From assembly GCA_036898135.1 (NCBI GenBank), contig CM072522.1, positions 5,446,151-5,510,150 on the forward strand: a stretch of DNA of 64,000 nt, written 5' to 3'. Of this stretch, positions 11,367-22,703 are shown in pieces (position 1 is the stretch's first letter; every line of letters begins with the position of its first letter). The position numbers and the translations under genes were made by a program. The stretch is from Oncomelania hupensis. Lineage: Eukaryota; Mollusca; Gastropoda; Littorinimorpha; Pomatiopsidae. Below the pieces are notes generated by a model. The model made no database searches and was not told the DNA's origin. It worked only from the letters and a program-made list of their open reading frames with translations.

Positions 11367-11472
11367 CTGCTGACTGGAGACAGAGGCAGGCAAAAGTCGG
11401 CCTCCAGTCTACAATCGCGCGTTACGTTGAGTAGGCCTGTAGTAAAGTAAGCTATGTTAGCAACACAACTTT

Positions 11473-12411
11473 GATTGTAACCTAACCTTGACACAAGTTT
11501 TGAAGCTTGTTGGCACGATTTTCAGCGGGGCTAATTACTTTTCAACACATAAATTTCTCTGCTATTAAAAATGGACTCCTCCAATCTGGAGATGGAGACG
11601 GAGATGAAGAATTCGGAGAACCAACAGAACCCAGTGACAGTGACTAAACAAAAGAGCCTAGGAAGAATTGCAGCTGGAAGAAGTTAGCAGAATTTAATAA
11701 GTTGCATAGATGGAACAGACAAACAAAAGCAAACATTAACAAAAAAGGAATCAGCGCAGACAAAAGAAGAAACAATAACACAAAAAACATTAACAACAAA
11801 CAAAGAAGAACCAGTACAATCTTCAAATAAGATATATTATTTATGTATAGCTGGTGTAGAAGGTGCAAGTGGGTACATAATATATAAATACTGCCAAGGG
11901 AAAAAGAAACAGAAACCCACAAAACCACTTGTAGAGAAAGAAATTGAATCATCTCCATCATTGAAGCCATCATTAGATTTGTTTTCAATGCAGTAACAAT
12001 TTTTTTTTAAAATTATACAACTATATAAAAATGAATGTACCATTTGAACATACAAACAAGTCTCGACGGCATGCCATGCCATATGACACTCCCTTTATAC
12101 CGATGGACAGTCGATTTGGTTGCATCCAATAAATCACCGTCAGCTGAAAACAGCCAGTAGCAAAAATCGAACGGCTATATCATCAAAAGGGCGGACTGTG
12201 TCGAGTCGGTCACAGACTCATTTGTCTACATGGCAGTAACTTAGTGAACCAAGCAGCTCTCTAATTTCTGTGCTATCCACCTGCATCACCCCACTTCCAT
12301 ACCGGATTTTATCTTTCCTGTGGATTTTTTTTATTTCTCCTTATTGCGCACTGAGCATTCGACAATGGATGGAGACACGCGCGTTATAAATGGACATCAT
12401 GATCATCATAA
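11473..12411. other. Unassigned spacer
   Basis: AT-rich with poly-A and poly-T runs. Hydrophobic open frames on the minus strand around 11644-12082 are composition artefacts, and I see no gene. Confidence 0.3.
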
Positions 12412-12630
12412 TTATATGAGGATTTGCAGACTAGCAAGCATACTGCCCTGTCGAGTGGCCAAATATCTCAAAAGCACTGAAAATTCATCTATGATCTCCA
12501 GCAATGTAAGCCTTCTAGCGATCTTTAACTTAAAGTCATCGAAAACATCAAGTGGATTTGAACGATCACGGACAATTCTTGGTTTTTGTAGTCTAAGGCG
12601 ACGGATAAGTCGGTTAGCGCGAACAGCCAT
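12412..12630 (-). pseudogene. PIF/Harbinger transposase N-terminal fragment (HARBI1-like)
   Basis: A 72-residue minus-strand frame beginning MAVRANRLIRRLRLQ. It carries RDRSNPLDVFDDFKLKIARR, closely resembling the Arg-Asp-Arg-x-Asn-Pro-(L/F)-Asp pattern at the N-terminus of Harbinger nucleases and HARBI1, followed by ...LRYLATRQGSM...LQILI. The DDE nuclease domain that should follow is missing; the frame ends after the N-terminal helical region. It is a truncated relic between other repeats. Confidence 0.55.
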
Positions 12631-12899
12631 TTTGAAAGCGAAATGTAAACATCAGTTCAGTTCAGTTGATACATTTATAGTCCCCTACACATTAAGCATA
12701 TAATAAATATATAAACGGGGTTTTTTTCTTGAGAAGCACCGGGCCATCAGGCAAACGCGAGTCAATACCCCACCGAAGGACATCCATGGCATAATCAACA
12801 ATCAAAATGAGCGATAAGGAGCATGGAATACTCTTCCAGCCCCCTGAGAAGCTCCGCGTCGGAGGGAACACAACTAACCTGACACCGCCGCCAGAAAGA

Positions 12900-14408
12900 C
12901 CAGGACTGTTCAGTGGCTGAGTCCGATCCGCCAGGCTGCGGACCATGTCCGCAAGCCCGGCGACCGTGATGGTAAGTTGTTCTACCATCTTCTCTAATTT
13001 GTGCACTGCTGCCCAAGTTGGTTCGCAATCCCAATGGCTACTGTGTGCACTGAGGGGGAATGCCGACCAGAGCGGTCCGCAAGGGGCGGCGATGGGGGAT
13101 CAGTCACCGCCGGGGCAACGGGATGGGGGGGGGGGGGGGGTGGCACGAGAGGCTCCCCACGCGAAAGGTCTACGCATCGGTAACGGCAAAGTGTCAGTAA
13201 GTTGTTTGCGAGCCAGGCCAAATGCCTGGACTCGCGGCATGTAATGGGTAGCACTGAGTTGGTTCGCGAGAACGCGCTTCCTCAGGGCTGGACATCTGTG
13301 GTTGAAAGCCGAGTGATCGCCTAAGCAGTTAAGGCAGGTTCGTTTCTCGGCTTTGCAGTGGGCGCCGGAGTGTCCAGGTAGGCCACAGGAAGGACAGGTC
13401 GGAACAGATTTGCAAAACTTCCTAGTGTGGTCATACTTAGGCACTGGAAGCAACGAATGACCTCCGCAATGTACGGCCGCACCGGAAATAAATTTATCTA
13501 CGGTTGATTAGTAAAGTAGAAGGCAGACTGGAAGCTTCTATAGTGACCCTGACCGACGCCGACAGACCTCCATCCGAGCGGTGCAGACGGCGGACGTTTT
13601 ATCGCACACGCCCGGACGGACCCATCGGAACATACCTGGCCCTCACATTTTGCCATAATGTACTCCTCCGATACAGTGGGAGGGATATCTCGCACCACAC
13701 CGTCCACGACGGGGCTTGGTATGGAGCACGTAACCTGATACGAGCCAATGGTGGGTAGCCCGACTAGTTTCTGCTGCTGTGCGCGGGTGGCACAGCCCAC
13801 CAAACATCCGTCTCCCAGCGGTCGAACTCTGTCAACGGGGCCGATTGCCCCCCGCAACATCTCAACGAGCCGCCAGCTCAACGACTGCGGAGGCGCGGAG
13901 TCCGTATTTTTTCAAAAACTTGACTACAACAGGGTAGCGGCACAGGTAATTCGGCAAGGGAGGAGGATTCACTGGCCCCCTATTTCTAGCTTTACGTCTG
14001 CCGGTGACAGCAGTCCAGGTCGCCCCTAGGGGCTTCTGTAGATCAGGAGATACAGGGTGGGGGGAGCGCTCAGGGCGCTCTACCCCCCTCAGGCAGGGCC
14101 ACTATCACCGGGTCACCAACTCCCAAGTCCGGGGAGGAGCCCGCAACATCGATCATGTCCCCCGGTGAGGACGACAATGAAGAGTCGGAGAGGGTCTCCC
14201 ACACTCTTTTCCTACTGTGAGTGGGTGTACCAGCCTCCGGAGGGGCAACCAGGTCGCCCACAGCGGAATGAGGTCCCACACAAGGCCCAGACTCCTCCAC
14301 GCAGGAATCCTCCACAACAGTGTCCATACGACTTTTAACAACTGGGGAATCATGCCTCGCCTCCCATAAGGAACACTTCTTACGCCCGTGAGACTTAGGT
14401 TTTCCCAT
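12900..14408 (-). pseudogene. LINE ORF1 (gag-like, CCHC knuckles), frameshifted
   Basis: Pieces of one protein lie in different minus-strand frames. 14408-14070 is the N-terminus (MGKPKSHGRKKCSL, acidic and Ser-rich). 13881-13498 is a folded region (SWRLVEMLRGAIGPVDRVRP). 13453-13100 carries zinc knuckles (CPSCGLPGHSGAHC and CLNCLGDHSAFNHRC). Near 13006 is a short coiled coil (LEKMVEQLTITVAGLADMV). The layout matches ORF1 of I/jockey-type LINEs, which binds element RNA. ORF2 should follow to the left but is absent: the copy is broken at about 12.7 kb. A 19-20 base G run at 13122-13140 lies in the knuckle reading frame. Confidence 0.7.
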
Positions 14409-15310
14409 CGCCGCGTACTAAAACCGGGGGGTGGGGGGGGGTGGGGAGGGGGGGGGGAAGGAAGGGGGAAGAAAAAAAAAAGAAAAAAAAGAAGAAAGAC
14501 CCGAATTATATAAAAATTTGACTCAGGACCTAAAATCTATGAGCTTTGTATAAAAAGGTACAAATGTAAAAGGCTATGTCAATATACAAAACTGAGCCTA
14601 CAAACACATTTTTAAAAACATAAGCAGGTAAAAATCACGCTAAAAAACAAAGTACAAGTCCAGGACTCGCACGTAAAATTTTTATAAAAGACTATATAAC
14701 CCACTAGGAGGGGCCAGCTCATAGGCTATATGCTCCACTCCTATGGGGTGAGACAACGGTCTCTAGGGACCAAAGGAAAATATTCAACCAGGAATGCGTA
14801 GAACCGACACGTTGGCAGCAACAGGTTAGGTGCCAGCGAAAATAAGACGTCTCAATGAAATTCCCGGCAGCACTAAGCTAGGTGCCCTCGAACAATGTAG
14901 CAAGAAGATTCCGGCAAAGGTGAAGATCCCTTTCCGACCGAGTCGCAATGCAGGCTCAGCAAACCATCACCTTCAGAAGTCTGATCATTGTATGTCTGTA
15001 AACATCGCGGGAACGAGGCTCTTAAGTAGTCGAACCGAGTTGTTAGGCCACCCTACTACTTGGCTTAGCTTATGCATCCGCTGTCAGCCAGGGCATAAAC
15101 TTTAAGTCTTCTTCATTAAACGACGAGCACATAGCCAAAGCAGTGAATAACTTTATGCGCAACGAATTTTTCATGTAGAATATTGTCCGGGGAGGATAGC
15201 GAGGTCATCCCAACATGTCCGGGGGCAAACTTGTTTTTTCCAACCTAGTTCCAGTCATTCGCCCAAAAAGGCAATCACCGAAGTCGAACGAAGCTCTCCG
15301 ATGTGTTACG
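14409..15310 (-). other. 5' region of the LINE, with long purine tract
   Basis: Upstream of ORF1 on the minus strand. 14427-14490 is an almost pure G then A/G tract on the plus strand, which would be a pyrimidine tract in element RNA. 14812-14925 and 15238-15305 recur in the scrambled copy at 17005-17330, showing they belong to the element. Confidence 0.5.
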
Positions 15311-15763
15311 AGATGATGCCTGCATGACGACAACTAGTTGACATTAAAAATGATCGCTGTTGCTTCTAATTCTGTTCGATTTACACAGACTAGCATTTCG
15401 CAACGGTATACTTTGTTTTATTATCGATCATATTTAATAGTTGCGTTCCTTGATTTGCATTTTGTTAGTTCTCAGCAGTAGACTAATAATACCATTCCCC
15501 ATTTCCTGCCTAGAACCAAGTAGACACTGTTATACAGTATACATAGGCTTAATCTACATTATATATTAGAAGTCAGTCTTCGTGCAGCGAAGAAGTTCAC
15601 TAGCTGAATATAATTATTAGACCTGTATTGTTTGTTTTATACGTAAATAAATGTATAAATTACAGTATATCTATTCTAATTAATAATATTTAGGCTTATA
15701 CTTTATAATATTTGAATCTTTAAATTTCCGGAGAAGGACGAGTAGGCTAAGCGAATTTTTTTT
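15311..15763. other. Unassigned AT-rich spacer
   Basis: No gene or repeat recognised. Confidence 0.3.
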
Positions 15764-15974
15764 ACAACTCGAGATCAGAGTTAAATTAATAGTTAGTTAG
15801 TTATTCATTGCTTACAGGGTCCAGCGGACTGCAAAGAGCCGAATCGGGACCACAAAATCAAGACAACTCGAGATCAGAGTTAAATTAATAGCTAATTAGT
15901 TATTCATTGCTTACAGGGTCCAGCGGACTGCAAAGAGCCGAATCAGGACCACAAAATCAAGACCACAACTTCGC
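15764..15974 (-). repeat. Tandem duplication of R1 3'-end variant
   Basis: A ~99-base unit beginning ACAACTCGAGATCAG occurs at 15764-15862 and again at 15863-15974. Each contains the R1 3'-end core (plus strand GGGTCCAGCGGACTGCAAAG). The second unit runs directly into a TAG microsatellite. Confidence 0.75.
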
Positions 15975-16057
<83 letters not shown>

Positions 16058-16096
16058 TAGTTATTTAGTTAAATCTTTAATTAATTTATTTGTTTC

Positions 16097-16144
<48 letters not shown>

Positions 16145-16146
16145 TG

Positions 16147-16201
<55 letters not shown>
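15975..16201. repeat. TAG and TTA microsatellites
   Basis: Uninterrupted (TAG)n at 15975-16057, then (TTA)n at 16098-16144 and 16151-16201. An open frame across this region encodes only poly-Tyr/Ile. Confidence 0.95.
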
Positions 16202-16203
<2 letters not shown>

Positions 16204-17004
16204 ATTCCTACTGAAAAAAAAAAGAAGAATAGTGTGCTGCTGTGCGTGCTCAATGGTGTAAATATGGTCAGTGACGTTTTGTTTGTTTTTGCTGAAGTTG
16301 GGTGTAACCCGAAATATTCAGATGGTGTTACTGGTTATTTTTTCTTATAGATTTACCAAAGGTTTTAGATGATTTATGGAAATTTCCGCCTGCCACGCAA
16401 CATTTTTTACAATACGTGTTTCTCATTAAAATACATATCATTGAAATACATATAACACATTTACTGTATCAGTTAAAAAGAATAATATTAGTTAAATAAA
16501 TAATTGCTTTGGTGCTTGCAATAAAAATGTCACTGTTTTGTGAGACCATTATAAACTTGCTTTGCCTTGGGCTGAAGGGACATCAACGTATCCATAGCGC
16601 TTTGAAGTTTTGTCATGGTTTTATTGTTTATATAGATGTGAAATCGTTGTATGTGCGCATTATGTGTTATGTATTACTTTTACTCTTTATTACTATTTGT
16701 GTCAATATATTAATCATCATAAAATAATAATAATACTAACTGCTTCAAAATGCTAATCTCAGCTTGAAGCTGTGCAGATCGAGAAAGAATTAGATCTAGA
16801 AGCAACATCGGCTATTTTTATGCACGGATATTTCATTACAGGCTCTGAAGTCTTTTCTGTCGTATTTGTAAACTCGTGGGCCTCCTACATACGTACGTAC
16901 CGTAGTATAGTATGTAATTGAGGCCTACGAAAGACGAGACTTCCCAGCCTGTGGTTTCACGTAGTACTGCCAGCCTTCGTTCGTAAAACATCGGATAGCT
17001 TCGC
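16202..17004. other. Unassigned AT-rich spacer
   Basis: No coding frame or known repeat supported. Confidence 0.3.
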
Positions 17005-17330
17005 TCGACTCGGAGAGCTTCGTTCTACTTCGGTAATTGCCTTTTTCGGCGAATGACTGGAACTAGGTTGGAAAAACGTATGGGGAGGAGCCCGCAACAT
17101 CGATCTTGTCCTCCGGTGAGGACGACAATGAAGAGTCGGAGAGGGTCTCCCACACTCTTTTCCTACAGCGGAATCAGGTCCCACACAATGCAGCCTTCCC
17201 AAAGATACGTTGGCAGCAACAGGTTAGGTGCCAGCGAAAATAGGACGTCTCAAGGAAATTCCCGGCAGCACTGGGCTAGGTGCCCTCGAACAATGTAGCA
17301 AGACGATTCCGGCAAAGGTATTTGCAAGAT
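17005..17330 (-). mobile_element. Scrambled copy of the 12.9-15.3 kb LINE
   Basis: Three blocks of the LINE are fused. 17010-17075 is the inverse of 15238-15305. 17076-17190 matches 14134-14287 (part of ORF1). 17205-17320 matches 14811-14925 (5' region). The result is a deletion plus an inversion relative to the first copy. Confidence 0.75.
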
Positions 17331-17588
17331 ACTCGTCGTAAAACTGGGCCAAGTGACTGACTGACCTACGGACTGCCACAGGATGAATTGAAAGTACCTG
17401 TATACCAAAAAACATAAAAATAATTTGAGTTATTCTCAGATAAAGTGCAAAACACGTTTAGCTAAGCATTTACCCCAGTGACCTTGACCTTTGTGTTAGT
17501 GCAAATATGATGCCGGCCACAAACCCAAGCCGAAGCACTACTATATAGACCACCGTGCCTCCTTCAGGCGAGTTGACTGAGGCGAATT

Positions 17589-17791
17589 AAAAAAAAAAGT
17601 GTAACTGTAGATTATAGTCACACGACACCGAAGCGTATAGGCGACTACTGGTCACATTATTCTGACACCAGCGAACCAGTTGATGGTAAGGGGGAAAATA
17701 ATATGGTCACACATTGGCCAATCCGGGATTCGAACCAGGTACCTTTCGGTTACTAGTAAGACGCTCTACCAACTGAGCTACCCGGCCCCTC
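17589..17791 (-). mobile_element. tRNA-derived SINE, copy 1
   Basis: The minus strand starts GGGGCCGGGTAGCTCAGTTG, with a polymerase III A box (TAGCTCAGTTGG) and B box (GGTTCGAATCC), then ~120 bases of body and an oligo-T tail on the minus strand (A run on plus). It is flanked by the 10-base direct repeat GAGGCGAATT (17579-17588 and 17792-17801). The anticodon stem does not pair, so it is not a tRNA gene. Confidence 0.9.
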
Positions 17792-17801
17792 GAGGCGAAT
17801 T

Positions 17802-18283
17802 GACAGTTAGGCGTATTATATCGTCGTGCACCCATTTATAAACGATGTTCCTTTCCAACACAGTTACGAAAGTATAAGCCCACTTTAACTTGGCTGCAAC
17901 TACGAACAAGACAAGCATAAGCTATAATAGCTCAGACTACATCGGCCAAATCCTCCCACAAAATGCTCACGACGAAAAGTATAATGCAAAAACTATCATC
18001 AAAAACTGAAAAATGTGAACAACAAATGTAAAAAAAACCATGGCGAATGCATCGTACCTTATGATCCAAGCGGATAACAAAAGAATGTAGACAAAGTTCT
18101 TCAACCAATGACAAGGCACTTGATCCACGAAAACTGTATCAAAGAATGTACAGCTTCAAGCTGTATATTCTTTGACTGTACTAAAGAAGACCGGTTCAAC
18201 TTTTCTTTTACAAAATTACTTTTCGTTCACCTAGACACAAAACGACTCGATCCTCCTTTCTCTAGCCTACAGACCAATACTAA
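17802..18283. other. Unassigned spacer
   Basis: No gene or repeat recognised. Confidence 0.3.
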
Positions 18284-18293
18284 CCAGAAATGT

Positions 18294-18500
18294 ATGTTTG
18301 TTGTTGTTGTTTTGTAGATTATAGTCACACGACACTTTCGCATATAGGTGACTACTGGACCGATTTATACTGACACCAGCGGGCCAGTTGTTGATAAAGG
18401 GGAAAATAATATGATCACACGTTGACCAATCCGGGATTCGAACCAGCGACCTTTCGGTTACTAGCAAGACGCTCTTACCAACTGAGCTACCCGGCCCCAA
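18294..18500 (-). mobile_element. tRNA-derived SINE, copy 2
   Basis: Same family as copy 1, with A and B boxes intact and a CAA-rich 3' tail. It is flanked by CCAGAAATGT at 18284-18293 and 18501-18510. Confidence 0.92.
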
Positions 18501-18510
18501 CCAGAAATGT

Positions 18511-18717
18511 TTGTTTGTTGTTTGTTTGTAGATTATAGTCACACGACACTTTCGCATATAGGTGACTACTGGACCGATTTATACTGACACCAGCGGGCCA
18601 GTTGTTGGTAAAGGGGAAAATAATATGATCACACGTTGACCAATCCGGGATTCGAACCAGCGACCTTTCGGTTACTAGCAAGACGCTCTTAATAACTGAG
18701 CTACCCGGCCCCACGAT
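18511..18717 (-). mobile_element. tRNA-derived SINE, copy 3
   Basis: Nearly identical to copy 2 (small differences in the A-box flank). It is flanked by the same CCAGAAATGT at 18501-18510 and 18718-18727, so copies 2 and 3 share the middle duplication. Confidence 0.92.
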
Positions 18718-18933
18718 CCAGAAATGTGAACAGCGAGCCAGTTATATAGGCTTAGGGATTATAGCCGAAACTGAAGCGTGCATATTGACCCCAAATATAC
18801 CCCTAATAACATTAATCTTCTAAGGCTACTAAAAATCAATCAAAAGAGTAAATACATTACAATATAACCTTTTCCAACAATCGGCAAAGAATAAGAAGGA
18901 GAAAACTACAAAACAAACTGAAATTGAGACACA

Positions 18934-19047
18934 TTACATTACATTACATTATTATTGCTTTAGGTCCAGCGGACTCTTCCGAGCCAAATCAGGATCGGAC
19001 AACCCCCGATCCGCATAAAAGATCTGCTGAAACAACCCTACTGGTAC
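18934..19047 (-). mobile_element. R1 retroposon, 5'-truncated copy
   Basis: Only the 3' ~110 bases of R1 plus its (TGTAA)n tail are present (plus strand starts with TTACA repeats). It is bounded by ATTGAGACACA on both sides (18923-18933 and 19048-19058). A truncated 5' end with intact 3' tail and duplication is the footprint of target-primed reverse transcription. Confidence 0.9.
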
Positions 19048-19369
19048 ATTGAGACACACACAAGGGGAACGACATAAACACATCCAAACAAGTAAGTCAA
19101 AGTCAAATGAGGGCAAGGGTCAATGAAAGAAGATGATCGTCGTCAGTTACATACATTGTAAAACGTAAACAAAATACACAACAAACAAGAATACACATAT
19201 CATTAAACACAGGACGGGGAAACAAAACATGGATCCACAGAAACAGAGGACAGAACAGTTTCTCCAAAATACTCTTTTGCATTTTACATGAACATAGTCA
19301 AACAACATGCCTGGATGTACAATGACATTTGGCTCATTTTGATGCCTGTTTATTTCAAAGTATTTCCAG

Positions 19370-20370
19370 ATATTACCTTGAATTACAACAACAAAACTAG
19401 AAAGGCAAAGCCCATATGACTCACATGCTCCTTGTGAAACTTGCAATATTCTACTTGAAAATGAGTGCCCAGAAAAACTTAAATTTTAATGGTGACATTA
19501 AAATGCAAAGTAATACTAACTTTGATCTTGCGATAATCTTGACCTTGATGTGACATTGACCTCTGGCTCCAAAATGACACTATTGTACAGTAAAATAAAT
19601 ACCATAAGTTGTATTATGCTTAAAAAAGTGACCTTAGGATGACCTCGACCTTCAATAACTTGACCTTTAATAACCTTGACCTTGGGAGGACCTTGATCCC
19701 AACATGACCTCTGATGCTCATGCATGATCAAATAACCCAATATTGATGCATACTAATACACCAATACTACTAATATAGAGCCATTCCACTGTACAATGTT
19801 TTAATGTTATGCTATGACCTTGACCTTCAAGATAAAATCAAAAATGGGAAATATATGAAAGAACAATCTATTATCTCTAAATACAACCAATTTGGACTTT
19901 ATATCCTCTCATAGTTAGGGGTCACATTAAAGTACCCATATGAACCAACTTTGGACAGCTCCAGTGACCTTGACCTTGGAGCAAGGTTAAGCAAATTTGT
20001 GTAGCTATGTCATTAATATTTACCATGCATCAAAGAATCAGAAGTTCAATACCAAAACTTTTGAAAAAATGTTGGTGTAATATTGTCATTATTTGACTAA
20101 CATTTGTTGACTTTGTGGTAATGACCATGAAGTGAAGTCATTCATTCACTGATCATTTTCAAGGTCTCGTGGATATACACCATCCTACCCAGTTTGGTTG
20201 TGATACATAAAATAAGTTCCGAGTACTTAAACACTTTAAAGTTTTGTACAAAAGAATGGATGGCAGCCGGATAGCCTAATTGTGGACTTTTTGGGGTGGA
20301 TGGAGGGAATACATAAGGCTCATGTGAGTAAAAAATGGAATATTTACAAAAGAGAGACGTCGAAGTCGAA
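19370..20370 (+). repeat. TGACCTTGA-rich dispersed repeat, copy A
   Basis: About 1 kb containing several TGACCTTGACCTT motifs, a conserved block CTAAATACAACCAATTTGGA, and a 3' part ATGGATATACACCATC. Three more copies occur in the window (26284, 34465, 53490). It shows no ORF and no visible terminal repeats. Confidence 0.7.
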
Positions 20371-20460
20371 GTCAAAACCTTTATTAGGATAATAGCATTA
20401 GGTCCTCAGGACCTGTCTTACAGTTAGTCCTTAATAAACAATTCAGAACAAACAAAATAA
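20371..20460 (-). mobile_element. 3' end of an unidentified LINE or SINE
   Basis: The minus strand reads TCCTGAGGACCTAATGC followed by a TCGACTTCGAC tail. Position and palindrome suggest a retroposon 3' end. Nothing identifiable follows up to 21120. Confidence 0.4.
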
Positions 20461-21120
20461 TTCAAATAAAACATTTTAAAATTTGAAAATTTAAAAAGGG
20501 ATCAATAGAAGAGGGTTACAAATATGTGTTTAAGAAAATGCATTTTCAAACCAAATTTCCTACTAACTTTCTATCTCTATAAAAAGTCTATTTCTCTTGA
20601 GTGCAACATGCTAGTAATAAGTATAGCATGGACAATGTGCTACTGAGTGTCCACCATCAGTTATGATCTCACAATGAATAATGTGCTGTTCTGACACTTT
20701 CAACTCAAAGCTTCCAGAATTGAGGGGGAGGGGGGGGAGGTGGAAATGCCCCATTTGAAGTAAATGCCAATGTAAAACAACGTGACAAGTGCACCACAAC
20801 TTGCAAAATGAAGACTCCACAAACCATCGTAATTTAAACAAGTATAGAAACTCATTAGCATAGCTCACAGCACTCTTATTTATTTATTAGTGCAGTGGCA
20901 CTACTAAAAATATAAGGTACATAAGCAAAGACAAACATGTAGCATATACAAGGTCCTTGATACCAGCATGCCACTGTTGGCACTATAGATAACCAGCACA
21001 AAATAATCTTTGTTAACAGAGCCCTAGTCGGGGTTTGTGGGTTTGTTGTAAAAGTGCCAAGCTTCCAAGCTTATTGTTTGGATTGTTTATACTTTACCTT
21101 TCACCATCATCCCAAACACT
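20461..21120. other. Unassigned spacer
   Basis: No gene seen. Confidence 0.3.
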
Positions 21121-21133
21121 TGTTAAGCCATCA

Positions 21134-21701
21134 TTACATTATTATTGCTTTAGGTCCAGCGGACTCTTCCGAGCCATATCAGGACCGGACAACCCCCGAT
21201 CCGCATAAAAGATCTGCTGAAACAACCCTAGTGGTAAAACCGAAAGCTCTCCACCAGCTAGTCACTTTACAATAAAGACATCCCACGCAGGAGACGGCTG
21301 AGGCTTCACCCCAACTTATCGAACCCCCGTTTACAAAAACAAAATAGAATACAAACATCATTATAAATTATCAACAAAACACATACATATAAAATGCCTA
21401 CATTGCTAAATAATAACATCATAGGAAGCCCTAGTGACCACCTGGCAGGAAGCGTCCAATATTCCCAAGCTGATCCAACAGACCTCATACACAAACAAGG
21501 AGTCTTGTCCCGGAAGAGTTTTCAAGAAAAAAGGTAGGAGACTGGTCTAGCGAAGAAGATGATAGTATAGCAGATTGATAGAACAGAGCAGGAATGAGAA
21601 AGAGCAAATGAGAAAGACAGCGACAGTGGGAATTTAAAGCACTAAATTTCCAGAAAGTGGGGATACTATTTATACTGAAACCCCTGGCACCCCAACGGGG
21701 G
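21134..21701 (-). mobile_element. R1 retroposon, full-length short form
   Basis: 568 bases, bounded by the 13-base direct repeat TGTTAAGCCATCA (21121-21133 and 21702-21714). On the minus strand it starts with a GC-rich hairpin (CCCCCGTTGGGG), has a TATAAATA box ~25 bases in, and ends at the core GTCCGCTGGACCTAAAGC followed by a short TGTAA tail. Confidence 0.93.
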
Positions 21702-21840
21702 TGTTAAGCCATCACATCTAAACAACACATCAGCAACATGTTTTCGCTATTGTTTCTAATACATTTTTTGTAAGATAAAAGAAGGTACATGTTTTAACAA
21801 GAAAGAGAGTAGGGGCCAAATTTGGAGAAAGTTTCAGTCA

Positions 21841-22242
21841 ATGTCTTCACCTCTACACCCTGTCTTGCTCCCTCCAATCTGCTGCCGACACACGGTTGTG
21901 CAGAATTCCTCGAACCAAACTTACCACCACTGGCGAAAGAGCCTTCACGTACACCGGCCCTTCAGCATGGAACAATCTTCCCCTCGAGCTCCGATCGCTC
22001 TCATCTCACCCCGCCTTCAAGACCCAGCTTAAGACACACATTTTTCGCAAATGTTACTCCCTACTGAACTAGTCATTTCCAAGAGCGCTCTGTAGACTAT
22101 TCACGTGTGTCCCAGTTGATGTACTGTCGTTTGTTCTGTGTGTGCTCTTTTAGAGCTGTGTGTGCTCCTTTAGCTCTTTTTCTTCACGCCATGAACTTTG
22201 TTGGAAATGTGCGCAATATAAATCCCATTATTATTATTATTA
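21841..22242 (+). mobile_element. L2/CR1-type LINE, 3' end
   Basis: Translation gives FTYTGPSAWNNLPLELRS and FKTQLKTHIFRKCYS, the conserved C-terminus of L2/CR1 ORF2. It is followed by a short 3' UTR and an ATT repeat tail at 22226-22243. This is a strongly 5'-truncated insertion. Confidence 0.8.
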
Positions 22243-22703
22243 TTAGTCTACATATACATAACACATACTCACCACAAAGTAAAAGGCAAGGCCTATCCTA
22301 ACTGTAACAACGCCTCACACACGCAAACACACATTTTTAACACCAAACAAAAAACTGAAATGGCATAGTTGAAAAGAGATCAAGCTGCAGACAGACATTT
22401 ATTACACAAGTAAAAACCAGGTTTCACTGAAATTGACATTTTGCACACAGCAATATACATGACACTATACACTGCATTGTGGAAAATGCATCATTACAGC
22501 AAGCCCACAACAAAGTCACTTTTACACAATATTAACAAATACATCAAACATCATAAGCATTGGCAGTGACAGAACTTTTATTAACAAATATTAAGAATTA
22601 CCAAGCCAAAAAACATTAAACGTTCTTGGATTTAAAAAAAAATACAAATAAAAAATATAAAATGAAAGAAAGAAAGAAAAGAGAAGCACAATGAATGAAA
22701 TTA
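22243..22703. other. Unassigned spacer
   Basis: AT-rich, no gene seen. Confidence 0.3.

Larger units (their letters stand above)
9508..11466. mobile_element. Inverted-repeat element interrupted by a hAT-like insertion
   Basis: Bases 9508-9585 and 11386-11466 are inverted copies of each other. The shared core is GCTTACTTTACTACAGGCCT, followed by ACTCAACG and, after a small gap, GACTGGAGGCC. Removing the hAT-like insert at 10194-11366 leaves about 0.8 kb. No transposase of its own is visible, so it is best read as a non-autonomous DNA element. The exact ends and target duplication are not resolved. Confidence 0.55.

Noticed and set aside
11644..12082. Hydrophobic minus-strand frames as a membrane protein
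   Set aside because: AT-rich composition gives Leu/Phe-rich chance frames; no start context, repeats or homology seen.
12320..12703. 127-residue plus-strand frame
   Set aside because: It overlaps the HARBI1-like fragment on the opposite strand, which has the recognisable motif.
16090..16350. An open frame beginning with poly-Tyr
   Set aside because: Direct translation of an ATT microsatellite.
17705..17790. A tRNA gene (A and B boxes present)
   Set aside because: The anticodon stem does not pair, a SINE body and tail follow, and there are three copies with target duplications.
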